Assembly: GCA_030715195.1 (NCBI GenBank)
Contig: JAUYVI010000006.1
Coordinates: forward strand, 62,001-126,000
Reading direction: 5' to 3'
DNA from: Dongia sedimenti
GTDB lineage: Bacteria; Pseudomonadota; Alphaproteobacteria; Dongiales; Dongiaceae
DNA: 64,000 nt
Shown: piece after piece, positions 44,501 through 52,713 of the stretch
How positions within the stretch are numbered: the stretch's first letter is position 1
How the letters are laid out: each line of letters begins with the position of its first letter
Notes under the pieces: model-generated
The model's database searches: none
What the model saw: only the letters and a program-made list of their open reading frames with translations
What the model was told of the DNA's origin: nothing
Program-made: the position numbers and the translations under genes

Positions 44501-46641
44501 ATTCGTATCAGGCCAAGGTCAATGCCGACCTGCCGGCGGGCGTTCTGGTCGATCACTTCGTCTACACGATCGAAGACGGCGACGGCGATCCTTCGACCGC
44601 CACGCTGGACATCACCGTCACCAGGGTCGCCCCGGCGACGGATACCGAGAGCGTCACCGTGAACGAAGCGGCGCTCGACACCGGCACGACCGGCGACGAT
44701 CTCACCCATGGGACGGTCACCGGCTCCGATCCGAGCTCGGCCGACGAGACCAAGACCGGCCAGCTCACCCTCGATCCCGGCGTGACCGTCGTCGGCGGCA
44801 ACGACCAGGCCGGCCTCTATGGCACGCTGCATGTCGATGCCGACGGCAAGTTCACCTACACGCTCACCGGCAACGCACTGGTCGCGGGTGTGGGCGCGAA
44901 CATGGTGCTCGATGCGGAGGTCTTCACCGTCACGATCCAGGATGGGGACGGCAACACCGCGACCGACACGATCAAGGTCAACGTGATCGACGATCTGCCC
45001 TCCGCCTTCGATCCGCAGAATCAGAGCATGCTGAACGCCGCTCTCGGCGGCATCATCACCGGCACGCTCAACATCGCGGGGCATACCGGCGCCGACGGCT
45101 ACGGCGCGATCGTGTTCAGCGGCGGCACCAACGGTTCCAAGGCCACCTTGGCCGACGGCACGACCCCCGTAACCTGGCACGGCAAGGACGTGCTGCTGCA
45201 GGGCTTCGGCACCGACACGCTGACCGGCTATGTCGATCTCAACAACAACAAGGCGGTCGATCCCGGCGAAGCCGTGTTCACGGTGAAGCTCGACGGGGCG
45301 GGTGATTCCTACGCCTTCACTCTGATCAAGGAGCTGGATGACGGCGCCAGGGTCGATTTCACCGACTTGAGCGGCGTCTCCGCCGGCAAGACCGAATGGA
45401 TCGGCGTCGGCGCCAATGCCGGCGACAAGGACAGCCGGGACCTGCTCTACACGCCGCTGAACCAGAGCACCCAGAACATCAACACCTCGGCCAACGACAT
45501 CGGCTCCGGGGATCAGTGGATCGACAGCAACGAGGGCATCCGCCTCGACTTCGTCAACGGCCTGGCCGGCGTGATGAAGAACGAGAACGGCTACGACTTC
45601 GGCAGCCACTACCAGGTCCAGGACTTCCAGATCAGCATCGGTCAGGTCGGCGGCGGCGGCAGCACCTCCGTCAAGCTGACCGCCTGGGACGTGACCAACG
45701 CCGCGAACAACGGCGCCACGACCGAGGCGGCCTTCCTCGCCGCGGCGATCGTGGCGCTGAGCTCGGGCGAGCTGCACGTGCTGCGCGGCGGGACCGACAT
45801 CACCGGCGCGCTGACCATCGACTACACCGACGCCGGCAAGAACGACGGCGCGGTCATCATCTCCGGCCTGCAGGGCGGCGACGTCATTCAGGTCAGCGAG
45901 GCGAGCGGCTTCGACCGCCTGAGCATCGATTCGAACGGCGGCACGCAGTTCTCGGTCACCGGCGCCAAGGTGCTGCAGACGGTCAGCGGCGTCGATCTCG
46001 ATCTGCAGTACCAGACCACGCTCGCCGACGGCGACGGCGACACCTCCGCCGGGAATTACATCGGCATCAACCTGCAGACCAATGACGGCGAAAGCCACAG
46101 CTTCGCCGGCGGCGCCGGAGCCGACACGATGCATGGCGGCAGCGGCAACGACACGCTCTCCGGCGGCGGCGGCGGCGATTACATCTTCGGCGACGCCGGC
46201 AATGACACGCTGCTCCACGACGGCGCCGACACGTTCGACGGCGGAACAGGCTTCGATCGGGTGCTGGTGCAGACCGGTGGCAACGCGATCACCTTCGACA
46301 GCGCCCGGTTCCTCGGCATCGAGATGGTCGACCTGGGCGACGCCAGCGACCGGACGGGCGCCGCCAACCAGAACACCCTGGCGCTCAGCGCCACCGACGT
46401 GGTCGGCGCCAATGCCGGCACGGTCGCCGGGCACCAGATCAGCTTCTTCGTGATCGGCGACACGACCGGGCCGACGGCGAATGATCGCGACAACGTGCAG
46501 ATCACCGGCTTCGGCGGGGTGATCGCCAGCGGCAGCTTCACCGATCCGGTGACCGGCCTCGCGCACACCTACGACGTCTACCAGAGCGCCGGAAATCCGG
46601 CGGTGAAGGTGGCGATCGAACAGGGTCTCGACGTGGTGTAA
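41548..46641 (+). CDS. Giant VCBS/RTX surface adhesin, probable type I secretion substrate
   Basis: A 1697-residue, very acidic, Gly/Asp-rich protein without an N-terminal signal peptide. The first ~200 residues form a distinct module (about 55-145 contains GATVVRVAVQPGEILLLG) ending in DPALDIQTAAGPGD, with the LapG-type TAAG at 148-151. VCBS-type repeats with the VDDVFTYTLTDKDGDT pattern follow at about 644-761, 911-1024 and 1031-1150. RTX nonapeptides GGAGADTMH-GGSGNDTLS-... bind calcium at about 1520-1555, and a ~140-residue C-terminal secretion-signal region follows. It is probably a biofilm or surface adhesin exported by a type I system; no secretion genes are adjacent. Confidence 0.9.
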   Translation: MANDTSTPSGSLERDSISNSDTFFDADAQDSVFDAVQLAQADGTALPAAAAPGAPQQVAIPAGATVVRVAVQPGEILLLGAPFTADVALIGRVGDGNLAIKVGDVTVILQGYVDANQQAPVTVETADGQPIDVATMLASTDPALDIQTAAGPGDAAGAQGADNSGAIFAAFGNGAGLGGLNAVGSQDATELSYGLIDNSIRQELADAPLGAAGTFGFSVGPLSGGHSERFFRDPAQTAYLGDFATFMTEYQDAVENPDNPLFPGWADFQGTGATGGDFQEYLDQTRRTVDVDASFTGATGDLVLNGITPGLSSNGSPLYVTTADQGHTLFVRRDSDGALVAVIHVEGPSPDGGFTIDTFMINRLDHPAAGTGGAGRDAMIIGVDFTVYDGPAPLQEGEGNDVTPPPSLDGSFEVTFEDDVPLFEDVTYRNLDGAAGGGDGLPPATDSTSTGLIDEDWLKGGANDRGADGQGNAGDNGDTAGGASVTGRIDIDFGADGPSQSDNPGYEAPGKHAFALDTGAYAAGEDFPYGDGTLRAGGQILVVLSVGPDHLTVGIPAPEPEDDVEALIGDDTVIFTLVLNQDTGAFTFTLYAPLDHPSDLIFAEADPAPLDGAENDIPLDFGVTVLDDDGDYVPAEIHIRVNDDVPIARDDSDSLAAGTYGPETGNVLNGTGTDSPGTGSDIGGADTAAVTGVAAGDLAGDQSGNVGIAIDGAYGKLTLGSDGAYSYTRNAGTKGGVDDVFTYTLTDKDGDTSSATLTIHIGDAGVTIDTPVAGSAGTEVHEQGLAERSGEPAGSGEIADGDGSDDDDTSEATGGTVTITAPDGIDSLQVDGRPALTAAALAALGATPVTYADATGELTLTGFDFGTGKLSYTYTLLDNTSVDPDSVSFALKVTDIDGSEGNGTLTVAIIDDEPSADPDSDAVDSGAAIIGNVETNDVFGADGKSGSGVVGVAKGTDTGSPVSGGTGLEIAGDYGRLTLNGDGSYSYQAKVNADLPAGVLVDHFVYTIEDGDGDPSTATLDITVTRVAPATDTESVTVNEAALDTGTTGDDLTHGTVTGSDPSSADETKTGQLTLDPGVTVVGGNDQAGLYGTLHVDADGKFTYTLTGNALVAGVGANMVLDAEVFTVTIQDGDGNTATDTIKVNVIDDLPSAFDPQNQSMLNAALGGIITGTLNIAGHTGADGYGAIVFSGGTNGSKATLADGTTPVTWHGKDVLLQGFGTDTLTGYVDLNNNKAVDPGEAVFTVKLDGAGDSYAFTLIKELDDGARVDFTDLSGVSAGKTEWIGVGANAGDKDSRDLLYTPLNQSTQNINTSANDIGSGDQWIDSNEGIRLDFVNGLAGVMKNENGYDFGSHYQVQDFQISIGQVGGGGSTSVKLTAWDVTNAANNGATTEAAFLAAAIVALSSGELHVLRGGTDITGALTIDYTDAGKNDGAVIISGLQGGDVIQVSEASGFDRLSIDSNGGTQFSVTGAKVLQTVSGVDLDLQYQTTLADGDGDTSAGNYIGINLQTNDGESHSFAGGAGADTMHGGSGNDTLSGGGGGDYIFGDAGNDTLLHDGADTFDGGTGFDRVLVQTGGNAITFDSARFLGIEMVDLGDASDRTGAANQNTLALSATDVVGANAGTVAGHQISFFVIGDTTGPTANDRDNVQITGFGGVIASGSFTDPVTGLAHTYDVYQSAGNPAVKVAIEQGLDVV

Positions 46642-46683
46642 TCGGGCCGCAGCCGCCTGACCTTCGCGTTCCGCCCGATCCGG

Positions 46684-46708
46684 ACCTCCCCTTCGCCATA
46701 GGGGAGGT
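46684..46708. terminator. Hairpin after the RTX protein gene
   Basis: ACCTCCCCT and AGGGGAGGT pair perfectly over 9 bp with a 7-nt loop, 42 bp after the stop codon, followed by TCTCTTCCTTTC. It is a plausible rho-independent terminator with an imperfect U-rich tail. Confidence 0.55.
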
Positions 46709-46837
46709 TCTCTTCCTTTCGAGGGCGTGAAGAGGATCGGGACGAGGGTCCTGCCTCGGTCCGCGGCGACGGGTGGAAAAGCGCCGCGTCCCGCGCTAAG
46801 TGTGTGAGAGCGATGCAGCATCAATCGCGAGGCACAC

Positions 46838-47602
46838 ATGGCAGCACGACCCAAAAGCAAATCCGCCGGCACGATCCGCATCGGCATCGGCGGCTGGACC
46901 TTCGAGCCCTGGCGCGGCGTCTTCTATCCGAAAGACCTCTCGCAGAAGCGGGAGCTGGAATACGCGTCCGGCAAGCTCAGCTCGATCGAGATCAACGGCA
47001 CCTATTATTCCACCTTCAAGCCGCCGAGCTGGATCAAGTGGCGCGAGGAGACGCCGAAGGACTTCGTCTTCGCGGTCAAGGCCTCGCGCTTCTGCACCAA
47101 CCGCAAGGAGCTGGGCGGCGCGGGCGAGTCGGTCACCCGGTTCATCAACCAGGGCCTCCACGAGCTCGGCGACAAGCTGGGGCCGATCAACTGGCAATTC
47201 ATGGGCACCAAGAAATTCGACCCCGCCGATTTCGAGGCGTTCCTGAAGCTGCTGCCCAAGGAAGTGAACAAGGTACCCCTCCGGCACGCGATGGAAGTCC
47301 GCAACGCGAGCTTCAAGAGCGATGCGTTCTATGATCTCTGCCGCAAGTACAATGCCGCGATCGTCTATGCCCATGACGCGGATTTCCCCGAGATCGAGGA
47401 GTCGACCGCGGATTTCACCTATGCCCGGCTGATGCAGAGCCAGGAGGACGTCGCCACCGGCTACAAGCCGAAGGAGCTCGACGGCTGGGCCAAGAAAGCG
47501 AAGGACTGGGCGAAGACCGGCGACACCTTCGTCTATTTCATCTCCGGTGCCAAAGTGCGCAACCCGGCCGCCGCCCAGGCGCTGATCGAGCGGGTCGCCT
47601 GA
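46838..47602 (+). CDS. DUF72 (YecE-like) protein
   Basis: A 254-residue protein, one TIM-barrel-like DUF72 domain. Typical stretches are IRIGIGGWTFEPWRGVFYP, LEYASGKLSSIEINGTYYS, and near the middle FVFAVKASRFCTNRKEL. The family's biochemical role is unknown; some relatives are found beside DNA-repair or sugar genes, neither of which is present here. The ATG at 46838 is preceded by GAGGCACAC. Confidence 0.92.
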   Translation: MAARPKSKSAGTIRIGIGGWTFEPWRGVFYPKDLSQKRELEYASGKLSSIEINGTYYSTFKPPSWIKWREETPKDFVFAVKASRFCTNRKELGGAGESVTRFINQGLHELGDKLGPINWQFMGTKKFDPADFEAFLKLLPKEVNKVPLRHAMEVRNASFKSDAFYDLCRKYNAAIVYAHDADFPEIEESTADFTYARLMQSQEDVATGYKPKELDGWAKKAKDWAKTGDTFVYFISGAKVRNPAAAQALIERVA

Positions 47603-47612
47603 GAAGACGGGA

Positions 47613-48374
47613 ATGCGCCGGGTGCTGACGATCTTGTTCTGGTTCTTCCTGATCGGATTCGCGCTGCCGATCGGGATCTCGGCGGCTCTCTATTATGGCG
47701 GCGCCGAGGCCAAGGCCGATTGGCGCACGGCCGATCGCAGCAGTGCCGGGCTGCTCGAAGAGCCGCTGCTGCATTCCGATGCGGTCGTCCGGATTTACGC
47801 GGCGCGCACCGTGCGCTGGCGCGGCGTCTTCGCCGTGCATTGCTGGCTGGTCTACAAGCCGAGGGGCGCCTCGGCCTATACCCGCTACGACTACACCGCC
47901 TGGACCGAGCTGCCGGTCCGGATGAACGGCTATGCGCCGGACGGCCGCTGGTTCGGCCGTGCGCCCGAGACACTCTATGCATTGGACGGTGCTGCGGCCG
48001 AGCGGTTGATTCCGAAAGTCGAGGACGCGATCCGCGCCTATCCGTTGCGCGAAGCCGGCGACTACCACGCCTGGCCGGGACCGAACTCCAACACCTTCAT
48101 CCAGGCGATCCTCGACGCCGTGCCCGAGATCGATGCGACATTGCCCGCGCTCGCGATCGGCAAGGACTTTCCCTATGACGGGAGATGGCTGCGTCCGACC
48201 GCCGACGGCGCCGGCTTCCGGCTGAGCTTCGCCGGCTATGCCGGCGTGACCCTGGGGTGGCGGGAAGGTCTGGCGATCGACCTTGCCGGCGCGGGCCTGC
48301 GCCTGGATATCAGGCGACCCGCGATCGAGCTCCCCGGCCTCGGCCGTTTCGGCCTCCCGGCCTCATCGGCCTGA
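47613..48374 (+). CDS. DUF3750-like membrane-anchored protein
   Basis: A 253-residue protein with an N-terminal hydrophobic anchor (about 5-28: LTILFWFFLIGFALPIGISAALYY). The exported part contains WRTADRSSAGLL, VRIYAARTVRWRGVFAVHCWLVYKP and YHAWPGPNSNTFIQAILDAVPE, with a Cys and His pair resembling DUF3750. It starts 11 bp after the DUF72 gene. Its last 12 bp overlap the convergent nitronate monooxygenase. Confidence 0.78.
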   Translation: MRRVLTILFWFFLIGFALPIGISAALYYGGAEAKADWRTADRSSAGLLEEPLLHSDAVVRIYAARTVRWRGVFAVHCWLVYKPRGASAYTRYDYTAWTELPVRMNGYAPDGRWFGRAPETLYALDGAAAERLIPKVEDAIRAYPLREAGDYHAWPGPNSNTFIQAILDAVPEIDATLPALAIGKDFPYDGRWLRPTADGAGFRLSFAGYAGVTLGWREGLAIDLAGAGLRLDIRRPAIELPGLGRFGLPASSA

Positions 48375-49448
48375 CCGCGCCAGCGCCTCGCTGGCCAGCT
48401 TCCGGGTCAGCGCGCCGGCCGGCATCTCGACGCCGAGGCGCGCCGCTTGGCCCGCCCACATATTGCTGAAATCCCCCGACCCCGCCGCCTCCGCGACCTT
48501 GCGCAGCGGAATGAGCCCGCCGCCCGCCAGCGGAAAACGCGGCGCATCCGGAGAGAGCGGTCCCACCTCGCGCATGATGCGGTTGGCGATGCCGCGCGCC
48601 GGCCGGCCGGTGAACAGGTTGGTCACCATGGTGTCGTCATCCGCGGCGCTCTTCAGGGCCGCGCGGTGATAGGCGGGGATCTTCGCTTCCGGCGTGAAGA
48701 GGTAGGCCGTGCCGATCTGCACCGCCGAAGCACCGAGCGCAAGGGCGGCGACGATGCCGCGCCCATCGGCGATGCCGCCCGCCGCGATCACCGGCACCTT
48801 CACCGCATCGGCCACCTGCGGCACCAGGGCGAAGGTGCCGACCTGCCGCGTCATGTCCCGTGATGGATTGTCGGTCAGGAAATTCCCGCGATGTCCGCCG
48901 GCCTCATAGCCCATGGCGATGATCGCATCGCAGCCGCGTTCCTCGAGCCACTGCGCCTCGCGCACGGTGGTCGCCGAGGCGATCACCTTCGCGCCGCTCG
49001 CCTTCACCCGCTGCAGCAGCGCCGGTTCCGGCAGCCCGAAATGGAAGCTTGCGACCTCCGGCTTCATCTCTTCGACCAGCGCGCAGAAGGCGGCATCGAA
49101 CGGCGTGCGCCCGCCGGCCGGGAAGGGCATCGCGGGATCCAGTCCCAGCTCCCGGTAATAGACGGCGAGCCGCGCCCGCCAGCGCTGCTCCTCCGCTTGA
49201 TCGGGCTTCGGCATCGTGTGGCAGAAGAAGTTCAGGTTGATCGGCCGCTTGGTGGCGGCGCGTACCTGCTCCAAGGCCTTGCGCGCACCGGCGAGATCGT
49301 ATTGCGCGCAAGGCAGCGACCCGAGGCCGCCGGCCTCGCTCACCGCGATCGCCATCTCCGGCGTGCTGGCACCGGCCATCGGCGCCTGCAGGATCGGCAG
49401 CGCGATGCCGAAGAGATCGAGGATGCGGCGATCCGGCCAGGCGTTCAT
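48363..49448 (-). CDS. Nitronate monooxygenase family protein (FMN)
   Basis: A 361-residue TIM-barrel flavoprotein. ILQAPMAGASTPEMAIAVSEAGGLGSL is the family opening; ATTVREAQWLEERGCDAIIAMGYEAGGHRG contains the His-Arg region around the active site; VPVIAAGGIADGRGIVAALALGASAVQIGTAYL binds FMN phosphate. It oxidises alkyl nitronates; members of this subgroup are sometimes annotated as 2-nitropropane dioxygenase. It starts 9 bp from the end of the hydrolase gene upstream, in a likely two-gene transcript. Confidence 0.93.
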   Translation of the reverse strand: MNAWPDRRILDLFGIALPILQAPMAGASTPEMAIAVSEAGGLGSLPCAQYDLAGARKALEQVRAATKRPINLNFFCHTMPKPDQAEEQRWRARLAVYYRELGLDPAMPFPAGGRTPFDAAFCALVEEMKPEVASFHFGLPEPALLQRVKASGAKVIASATTVREAQWLEERGCDAIIAMGYEAGGHRGNFLTDNPSRDMTRQVGTFALVPQVADAVKVPVIAAGGIADGRGIVAALALGASAVQIGTAYLFTPEAKIPAYHRAALKSAADDDTMVTNLFTGRPARGIANRIMREVGPLSPDAPRFPLAGGGLIPLRKVAEAAGSGDFSNMWAGQAARLGVEMPAGALTRKLASEALARSGR

Positions 49449-49457
49449 TCTCTTCTC

Positions 49458-50306
49458 CTAGAAGGTCACCTTGGCGAGGAAGCGCCGCATGGTCTGGGCG
49501 ATCTCGCACGCGTGAGTCTCCAGGGCGAAATGGCCGGTGTCAAAGAAATGCACCTCGGCCTTCGGGTTGTCGCGCTTGAACGCCTCGGCGCCCGGCGGCA
49601 GGAAGAACGGGTCCTGGTTGCCCCAGGCCGCGAGCAGCGGCGGCTGGTGGTTGCGGAAATAGTCCTGGAATTTGGGATAGAGTGCCACATTGCTGGCGTA
49701 ATCCAGGAACAGGTCGAGCTGGATCTCGTCATTGCCCGGCCGCGCCAGCAAAGCGGAATCCAGCGTGTAGGATTCCGGCGCGACCAGGCTCTCGTCCTTT
49801 ACACCATGGACGTATTGCCACTTGGTCGTCTCCGGCGACAGGAATTGCCGCAAGGCGTCGCGGTGGGCTTGGGTAGGCTCGCGCCAATAGGCCTGGATCG
49901 GATTCCAGCCGGTGCTCAAGCCCTCCTCATAGGCATTGCCGTTCTGGGAGATGATCGCCGCCACCCGCTCCGGTTTGGCGAGGGCCAGCCGGAACCCGAC
50001 CGGCGCGCCATAGTCGAAGACATAGATGGCATATCGCTTCAGCCCGAGCGCATCGACGAATCCGCCGATCACCGTCGCCAGGCTGTCGAAGCTGTGGCGG
50101 AACCCGGCCGGCGACTGGGTGAAGCCGAAGCCCGGCAGATCCGGCGCCACCACGTGGTGGCTATCCGCCAACAACCGGATCAGATCCCGGAACATGTGCG
50201 AGGAGGTCGGAAAACCGTGGAGAAGCAGCAGCGTAGGGTGCCGCGGGTCACCGGCCTCGCGATAGAAGACACTGTGGCCGTCGACCTCGATCCGGCGGTG
50301 GTGCAT
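49458..50306 (-). CDS. Alpha/beta hydrolase (haloalkane-dehalogenase/epoxide-hydrolase type)
   Basis: A 282-residue hydrolase. The oxyanion region is LLLLHGFPTSSHMFRDLI; the nucleophile elbow reads YAIYVFDYGAPVGFRLAL, where an Asp rather than a Ser stands, as in dehalogenases and epoxide hydrolases. The acid is in AWGNQDPFF and the base His in DTGHFALE. It starts 96 bp from the divergent CGNR regulator, across an inverted-repeat-rich gap, so that regulator probably controls it and the downstream nitronate monooxygenase. Confidence 0.9.
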   Translation of the reverse strand: MHHRRIEVDGHSVFYREAGDPRHPTLLLLHGFPTSSHMFRDLIRLLADSHHVVAPDLPGFGFTQSPAGFRHSFDSLATVIGGFVDALGLKRYAIYVFDYGAPVGFRLALAKPERVAAIISQNGNAYEEGLSTGWNPIQAYWREPTQAHRDALRQFLSPETTKWQYVHGVKDESLVAPESYTLDSALLARPGNDEIQLDLFLDYASNVALYPKFQDYFRNHQPPLLAAWGNQDPFFLPPGAEAFKRDNPKAEVHFFDTGHFALETHACEIAQTMRRFLAKVTF

Positions 50307-50318
50307 GGCATTCTCCTC

Positions 50319-50390
50319 AGATAACCGTTGAAATATGAAATAAGGGGTTATCTATTCTAGATAACTTTTCAAGTACATTTTTACAGGTTA
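50319..50390. promoter_or_regulatory. GTTATC inverted-repeat operator cluster between hydrolase and CGNR regulator
   Basis: GTTATCTA-TTC-TAGATAAC (50347-50365) is a perfect 8-bp-arm palindrome. Further half-sites are AGATAACC (50319-50326) and AGGTTAT (near 50384). The cluster lies in a very AT-rich 96-bp divergent gap, as expected for an autoregulated divergon. Confidence 0.65.
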
Positions 50391-50402
50391 TGTTGGCTCT
50401 CA

Positions 50403-51014
50403 ATGACTGAACCCGCCCCATCCATCCCGCTGGTCGGCGACCACCCGGCCATGGATTTCCTCAACACCCATGCGACCCCGGGCGGGGTCGCCATCGAGCT
50501 TCTCGCGAGCGGCGCCGATCTCCTGAACTGGCTCGAGCGCGCCGATCTCATAGACGCAAGCACCGCCGCCAAGTTCCGCACCGACCCGGCGTCGACTGCC
50601 CAGTTGGATGTCATGGCCAAGGGTGCCCGGGCCTTGCGGGAATGGCTGCGTGCCTTCGTGCGGCGCCACGCCGGTCAGCCGCTCACCGCCGCGGCCGAGG
50701 CCGAGCTCGGCCCGCTCAACCTGCTGCTGGCGGGAGACAAGAGCTACGCGAAGGTGACCGGCGGTCCGGAGCGGCCGGCGCTGCGGCGCCTGCGGCGCTG
50801 GGAGACGCCGGAGGAGCTGCTGCAGCCGATCGCGGCGGCCATCGCCGATCTGGTCTGCCATGCCGATTTCCGGCTGATCCGCGCCTGCGAGGGCCATGAC
50901 TGCAGTCTCATGTTCCTCGATCGCACCAAGGCGCATGCCAGGCGCTGGTGCAGCATGGCGCTCTGCGGCAATCGGGCCAAGGCGGCGGCGCATCGCGCCC
51001 GGCAGCGCCGATAG
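50403..51014 (+). CDS. CGNR zinc-finger / ABATE-domain transcriptional regulator
   Basis: A 203-residue putative regulator. The N-terminal ABATE domain starts PLVGDHPAMDFLNTHATPGG; the C-terminal stress-induced zinc finger has IRACEGHDCSLMFLDRTKAHARRWCSMALCGNRAKAAAHRARQRR, with Cys residues spaced C-x4-C and C-x4-C and the CGNR end. It should bind DNA, most probably the GTTATC repeats in its own promoter region, and govern the divergent hydrolase operon. Confidence 0.92.
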   Translation: MTEPAPSIPLVGDHPAMDFLNTHATPGGVAIELLASGADLLNWLERADLIDASTAAKFRTDPASTAQLDVMAKGARALREWLRAFVRRHAGQPLTAAAEAELGPLNLLLAGDKSYAKVTGGPERPALRRLRRWETPEELLQPIAAAIADLVCHADFRLIRACEGHDCSLMFLDRTKAHARRWCSMALCGNRAKAAAHRARQRR

Positions 51015-51104
51015 AATTTCCCGGTCGCCTGTCGAAATCGCCCGCTTCCGCGCGTCACGCTTTTGTCGGAGCATCCTGCCCGACAGGACCGAGGAGCGAT
51101 TCCC

Positions 51105-51476
51105 ATGAAATACATGCTGCTGATCTATGTGGACGAAGCCAAGGGCGCGCAGGTCGCGAAGGAGGTCGGCGAGACCCAGATGACGGCGCCCTACATCGCC
51201 TATACCGAGGCCTTGCAGAAGGCCGGCGTCATCGTCGGCGGCGACCGCCTGCAGCCGACCACCACCGCGACCACCGTCCGGATCGATGATGGCAAGACCC
51301 GGGTGCTGAACGGCCCCTATGCCGAGACCAGGGAACAACTCGGCGGTTACTACATGATCGACGTGCCCGATCTCGATGCGGCTTTGTCCTGGGCGGCGCG
51401 TTGCCCAGCCGCGTCGCACGGCACGGTCGAGGTCCGGCCGCTCTGGGCCATGACGCGTGACCCGCGAAACGGATGA
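51105..51476 (+). CDS. YCII-related (DGPF-type) protein
   Basis: A 123-residue ferredoxin-like-fold protein starting MKYMLLIYVDEAKG. It contains the family pattern TVRIDDGKTRVLNGPYAETREQLGGYYMIDVPDLDAALSWAARCP. GAGGAG precedes the ATG at 51105. It overlaps the sigma-factor gene by 20 bp; YCII proteins encoded beside ECF42-type sigma factors are probably their regulators or partners. Confidence 0.93.
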   Translation: MKYMLLIYVDEAKGAQVAKEVGETQMTAPYIAYTEALQKAGVIVGGDRLQPTTTATTVRIDDGKTRVLNGPYAETREQLGGYYMIDVPDLDAALSWAARCPAASHGTVEVRPLWAMTRDPRNG

Positions 51477-52713
51477 AAGCGCGGCCCGCGCCGCCGCGGA
51501 AACGGCGGCGCGCCGCAGCTACGGCAAGCTGATCGCCTATCTCGCCGCGCGCAGCCGCGATGTCGCGGCGGCCGAGGATGCGCTGGCCGAAGCCTTCGCC
51601 GCCGCGCTCGCCGACTGGCCGAAGAACGGGATTCCGAGCAATCCCGAAGCCTGGCTGCTGACCGCGGCGCGGCGGCGCGCGATCGACGCCGCGCGCCGCA
51701 AGCAAAGCGCCGCGCTGGGCGAAGGCCACCTGAGCCTGATGGCGGAGGAAATGGAACAGGCGGCGTCCGAGCCGGAAGCGATCCCCGATCGCCGCCTCGC
51801 CCTGATGTTCGCCTGCGCGCATCCGGCGATCGACCCGGGCGTGCGCGCGCCGCTGATCCTGCAATGCGTGCTCGGCTTCGATGCGGAAGCGATCGGCTCG
51901 GCCTTTCTGGTCGCGCCCGCCACCATGGGCCAGCGCCTGGTGCGGGCCAAGACCAAGATCCGCGCCGCCGGCATCCCCTTCCGCGTGCCGGAACGCGACG
52001 CGCTGGCGCCGCGGCTCGAGGCGGTGCTGGATGCGATCTATGCGGTCTTCACTGAAGGCTGGTCGGATCCCACCGGCGCCGATCTCCGGCGCCGGGAGCT
52101 CTCCAGCGAGGCGGCCTGGCTCGGACGGCTGGTGACGCAACTCCTGCCGGACCAGGCGGAGGCGCTCGGGCTGCTCGCCTTGATGCTGCATGCCGAAGCC
52201 CGGCGCGCTGCGCGCCGCGACGCCGAGGGCGATTATGTGCCGCTGGCCGAGCAGGCGATCGCGCTTTGGGATCAGGCAACGATCGCGGAAGCCGATGCCC
52301 TGTTGCGGCGCGCCCAGGCACTCGGCACGATCGGGCGCTACCAGCTCGAGGCCGCCGTGCAGTCGGCCCACGCGGCGCGCCGCCATCTCGGCCGTTCGGA
52401 CTGGCCGGCGATCGTCATGCTCTATGACGGATTGCTGGCCCTGACCGCCTCGCCGGTCGTCGCCGTCAACCGCGCGGTGGCCCTGGCCGAGGTGCAGGGA
52501 CCGGCGGCCGGCCTCGCGGCGCTGGACGCAATCGGCGACGCCCCGCGCATCGCCGACTATCAGCCCTACTGGGCCGCACGCGCCGCGCTGCTGGGGCGAC
52601 GCGGCGATCGCGAGGGCGCGGACAACGCCTATGCGCTGGCGATCGGCCTTGAATCCGATCCGGCCCTGCGCGCTTTCCTGCAGAAGCAGCGCGCCGCACT
52701 CGGTGCGCTCTAG
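51457..52713 (+). CDS. ECF42-type RNA polymerase sigma factor
   Basis: A 418-residue sigma factor with a long C-terminal extension. Region 2 reads RSRDVAAAEDALAEAFAAALADWPKNGIPSNPEAWLLTAARRRAID; region 4 VRAPLILQCVLGFDAEAIGSAFLVAPATMGQRLVRAKTKIR; the extension (about 190-418) is TPR-like with DAIYAVFTEGW and AVNRAVALAEVQGPAAGL. The start is GTG 51457 inside the end of the YCII gene. The gene pair is known in many bacteria; the target genes are unknown. Confidence 0.93.
   Translation: MTRETDESAARAAAETAARRSYGKLIAYLAARSRDVAAAEDALAEAFAAALADWPKNGIPSNPEAWLLTAARRRAIDAARRKQSAALGEGHLSLMAEEMEQAASEPEAIPDRRLALMFACAHPAIDPGVRAPLILQCVLGFDAEAIGSAFLVAPATMGQRLVRAKTKIRAAGIPFRVPERDALAPRLEAVLDAIYAVFTEGWSDPTGADLRRRELSSEAAWLGRLVTQLLPDQAEALGLLALMLHAEARRAARRDAEGDYVPLAEQAIALWDQATIAEADALLRRAQALGTIGRYQLEAAVQSAHAARRHLGRSDWPAIVMLYDGLLALTASPVVAVNRAVALAEVQGPAAGLAALDAIGDAPRIADYQPYWAARAALLGRRGDREGADNAYALAIGLESDPALRAFLQKQRAALGAL

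Noticed and set aside
43480..45000. Tandem DNA repeats within the RTX gene
   Set aside because: The repeats are at the protein-domain level; the nucleotide copies have diverged and do not form a DNA tandem array.
41362..46887. 1841-codon open frame antisense to the RTX protein gene
   Set aside because: The sense strand has clear VCBS and RTX repeats and a sensible protein. The antisense frame is an Arg/Gly/Ala/Val-rich shadow created by high GC content and lacks any domain.
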